Origin: VFJZ01 sp046598415
GTDB taxonomy: Bacteria > Actinomycetota > Thermoleophilia > Gaiellales > F1-60-MAGs149
DNA: 64,000 bases
Assembly: GCA_046598415.1 (NCBI GenBank)
Contig: JBKJIG010000145.1
Span: 1-64,000 of the forward strand
Direction: 5' to 3'
This document shows, piece by piece, positions 62,674 through 64,000 of this stretch. Every line of letters begins with the position of its first letter. Position 1 is the stretch's first letter. The position numbers and the translations under genes were made by a program. The notes under the pieces are model-generated. The model saw only the letters and a program-made list of their open reading frames with translations, did no database searches and was not told where the DNA came from.

Positions 62674-63471
62674 GTGAAGGTGGTCGTCCTCTGCGGCGGG
62701 CAAGGAACCCGGATGCGGGAGGAGACCGAGTTCCGGCCCAAGCCCATGGTCGATCTCGGTGGACACCCGATCGTCTGGCACATCATGCGCCGTTACGCCG
62801 CCTACGGCCTGCGCGACTTCGTGCTCTGCCTCGGCTACCGCGGCGAGATCATCAAGGACTACTTCCTGCGTTACCACGCGCTCGGCGCCGACTTCACGGT
62901 CGACCTGGCTGCCGGATCGGTGGAGTGCCATCGTCAGGTCGCGGAGGACTGGCGCGTCACGCTCGTCGACACCGGGCTCGACACCATGACCGGCGCCCGC
63001 GTGCAGCGCGTGCGTCGCTACCTCGAGGACGACGACCTGTTCTGCGTCACCTACGGCGATGGCCTGGCCGACATCGACGTCGACGCGCTGGTCGCGTTCC
63101 ACCGCAGCCACGGACGCCTCGGCACGGTCACCGGTGTCTACCCGCCGTCGCGCTTCGGGCAGCTCGTGAACGACGGCCCGCGCGTCGCCGTCTTCTCCGA
63201 GAAGCCGGCGCGCGAGGGCACGCGCATCAGCGGCGGCTTCTTCGTCTTCTCGCGCGCCTTCCTCGACCGGCTGCCCGACCGCGCCGACCTGATCCTGGAG
63301 CGCCAGCCGCTCGAGCGGCTGGCCCGCGACGGGGAGCTGATGGTCTACGAGCACGACGGCTACTGGCAGTGCGCCGACACCGTGCGCGACGTCGACGCGC
63401 TGCGGGCCCTATGGACGGCCGGTACGGCGCCGTGGGTGCCCGGCCCCGTTGCGATGCGGCCGGCCGCGTGA
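62674..63471 (+). CDS. rfbF: Glucose-1-phosphate cytidylyltransferase
   Basis: A 265-residue nucleotidyltransferase making CDP-glucose from CTP and glucose-1-phosphate. LCGGQGTRMREETEFRPKPMVDLGG at the start and IVWHIMRRYAAYGL are diagnostic of RfbF/DdhA; VTYGDGLADID binds the metal. GTG 62674 is leaderless behind a sigma-28-like promoter. The product could serve flagellin glycosylation or surface polysaccharide. The next gene shares a base with its stop (TGATG). Confidence 0.9.
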   Translation: MKVVVLCGGQGTRMREETEFRPKPMVDLGGHPIVWHIMRRYAAYGLRDFVLCLGYRGEIIKDYFLRYHALGADFTVDLAAGSVECHRQVAEDWRVTLVDTGLDTMTGARVQRVRRYLEDDDLFCVTYGDGLADIDVDALVAFHRSHGRLGTVTGVYPPSRFGQLVNDGPRVAVFSEKPAREGTRISGGFFVFSRAFLDRLPDRADLILERQPLERLARDGELMVYEHDGYWQCADTVRDVDALRALWTAGTAPWVPGPVAMRPAA

Positions 63472-64000
63472 TGCTGGCGTACGGCGTGTGCATCGGCTCG
63501 CGAGAGCGGTACGAGGCGCTCGCCGCGCCCGCGTTGCGCGATCTCGGTGGCGTCGTCATCGAGGCGGACGACCAGCGGTCGATCTGCTCGGCCTACAACG
63601 CCATCCTCGATGCCGTCGCCGACGAGCCGGACATCGAGGGCCTGGTCCTCCTGCACGAGGACGTCACCATCGAGAGCGCGGCCTTCATCGCCGCGATCCG
63701 CACCGAGCTGGCCGATCCCGACGTCGCCGTCATCGGAGCCATCGGGGCGCTGCGGCCGGCCAGCCTACGCTGGTGGCAGGGCGAGGGACGCGGCCGCGTG
63801 CGCGACTCGTCCGGCCTCGTCGACTTCGGAGGTGGCTGCCAGGACGTCGACGTCCTGGACGGACTCTGCCTCGTCCTGTCGCCGTGGGCGATCCGGCACC
63901 TGCGCTTCGATGAGTCGGCGTTCGACGGCTTCCACGGCTACGACTCGGACATCTGCCTCCAGGCCCGTGCCGCCGGTCGCCGCGTGCGCGTCACGGAGCT
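63471..64000 (+). CDS. Glycosyltransferase (partial, runs off the window)
   Basis: The first ~176 residues of a GT-A-like glycosyltransferase of the Glyco_tranf_2-related type. LVLLHEDVTIES supplies the DxD-like acidic site, GGCQDVDVLDGLCLVLSPW resembles the acceptor region, and FDGFHGYDSDICLQARAAGRRVRV is the family C-terminal block. The ATG overlaps the cytidylyltransferase stop, so it is in the same operon. The 3' end lies beyond base 64000. Confidence 0.78.
   Translation, partial: MLAYGVCIGSRERYEALAAPALRDLGGVVIEADDQRSICSAYNAILDAVADEPDIEGLVLLHEDVTIESAAFIAAIRTELADPDVAVIGAIGALRPASLRWWQGEGRGRVRDSSGLVDFGGGCQDVDVLDGLCLVLSPWAIRHLRFDESAFDGFHGYDSDICLQARAAGRRVRVTE

Overview
The window is a 64 kb stretch of a high-GC, gene-dense bacterial chromosome. 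It most likely comes from an actinobacterium of the class Thermoleophilia or a close relative. The reasons are the composition, the many GTG starts, genes chained by 1-4 bp overlaps, many leaderless promoters, an actinobacterial garA-ftsR pair, an RsiG-type c-di-GMP-binding anti-sigma factor, and a flagellar operon that passes from flgG to flgJ with no L- or P-ring genes, as expected for a single-membrane cell. This placement is inferred; there is no rRNA gene. The first 176 bases are a near-perfect foldback, so the left edge is probably a contig end.

Left part (0-17 kb): methylated-amine and C1 metabolism. A minus-strand operon carries a GntR regulator, glyA, an aminotransferase, a 2-hydroxyacid dehydrogenase and a truncated hemoglobin. 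It is followed by an MttB-superfamily methyltransferase and, divergently, an IclR regulator, a corrinoid protein, a methyltetrahydrofolate methyltransferase, a RACo-like corrinoid activator and a DUF1638 protein, then two GMC oxidoreductases and an aldehyde dehydrogenase. Together they can be read as oxidation of a choline-like alcohol, corrinoid-dependent demethylation of the resulting betaine-like amine, and C1 use through glycine and serine.

Middle (17-42 kb): a tRNA-Pro, then a tightly coupled seven-gene catabolic operon of unknown substrate (HpcH/HpaI aldolase, three amidohydrolase-type ORFs, a Rieske ferredoxin, an LDH2-type dehydrogenase and a 45-residue membrane protein). Next come amino-acid and peptide genes (DadA-like oxidase, M20 peptidase, ALDH), a membrane GGDEF/HD-GYP protein, a fadE-fadN-fadA beta-oxidation operon with a class IV aminotransferase, a GlcD-like oxidase, an SDR, and an acyl-CoA dehydrogenase coupled to a mutase subunit with isobutyryl-CoA mutase signature residues.

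Right part (43-64 kb): c-di-GMP signalling and motility. It holds a PAS-GGDEF protein with a decayed HD-GYP domain, pgsA, rsiG, garA, ftsR, apt, another GGDEF protein, and the flagellar genes flgF-flgG-flgJ-flgN-flgK-flgL-fliW-csrA-fliC, a YvyF-like gene, fliM, fliY and cheY. A REP-associated tyrosine transposase with its palindromic repeats follows, then CDP-glucose sugar genes and a glycosyltransferase. Five sites fit the sigma-28/WhiG consensus, in front of flgF, flagellin, the yvyF-like gene, fliM and the glucose-1-phosphate cytidylyltransferase. Together with rsiG and three diguanylate cyclases this suggests a local c-di-GMP / RsiG / sigma-28 circuit controlling flagella and perhaps flagellin glycosylation.
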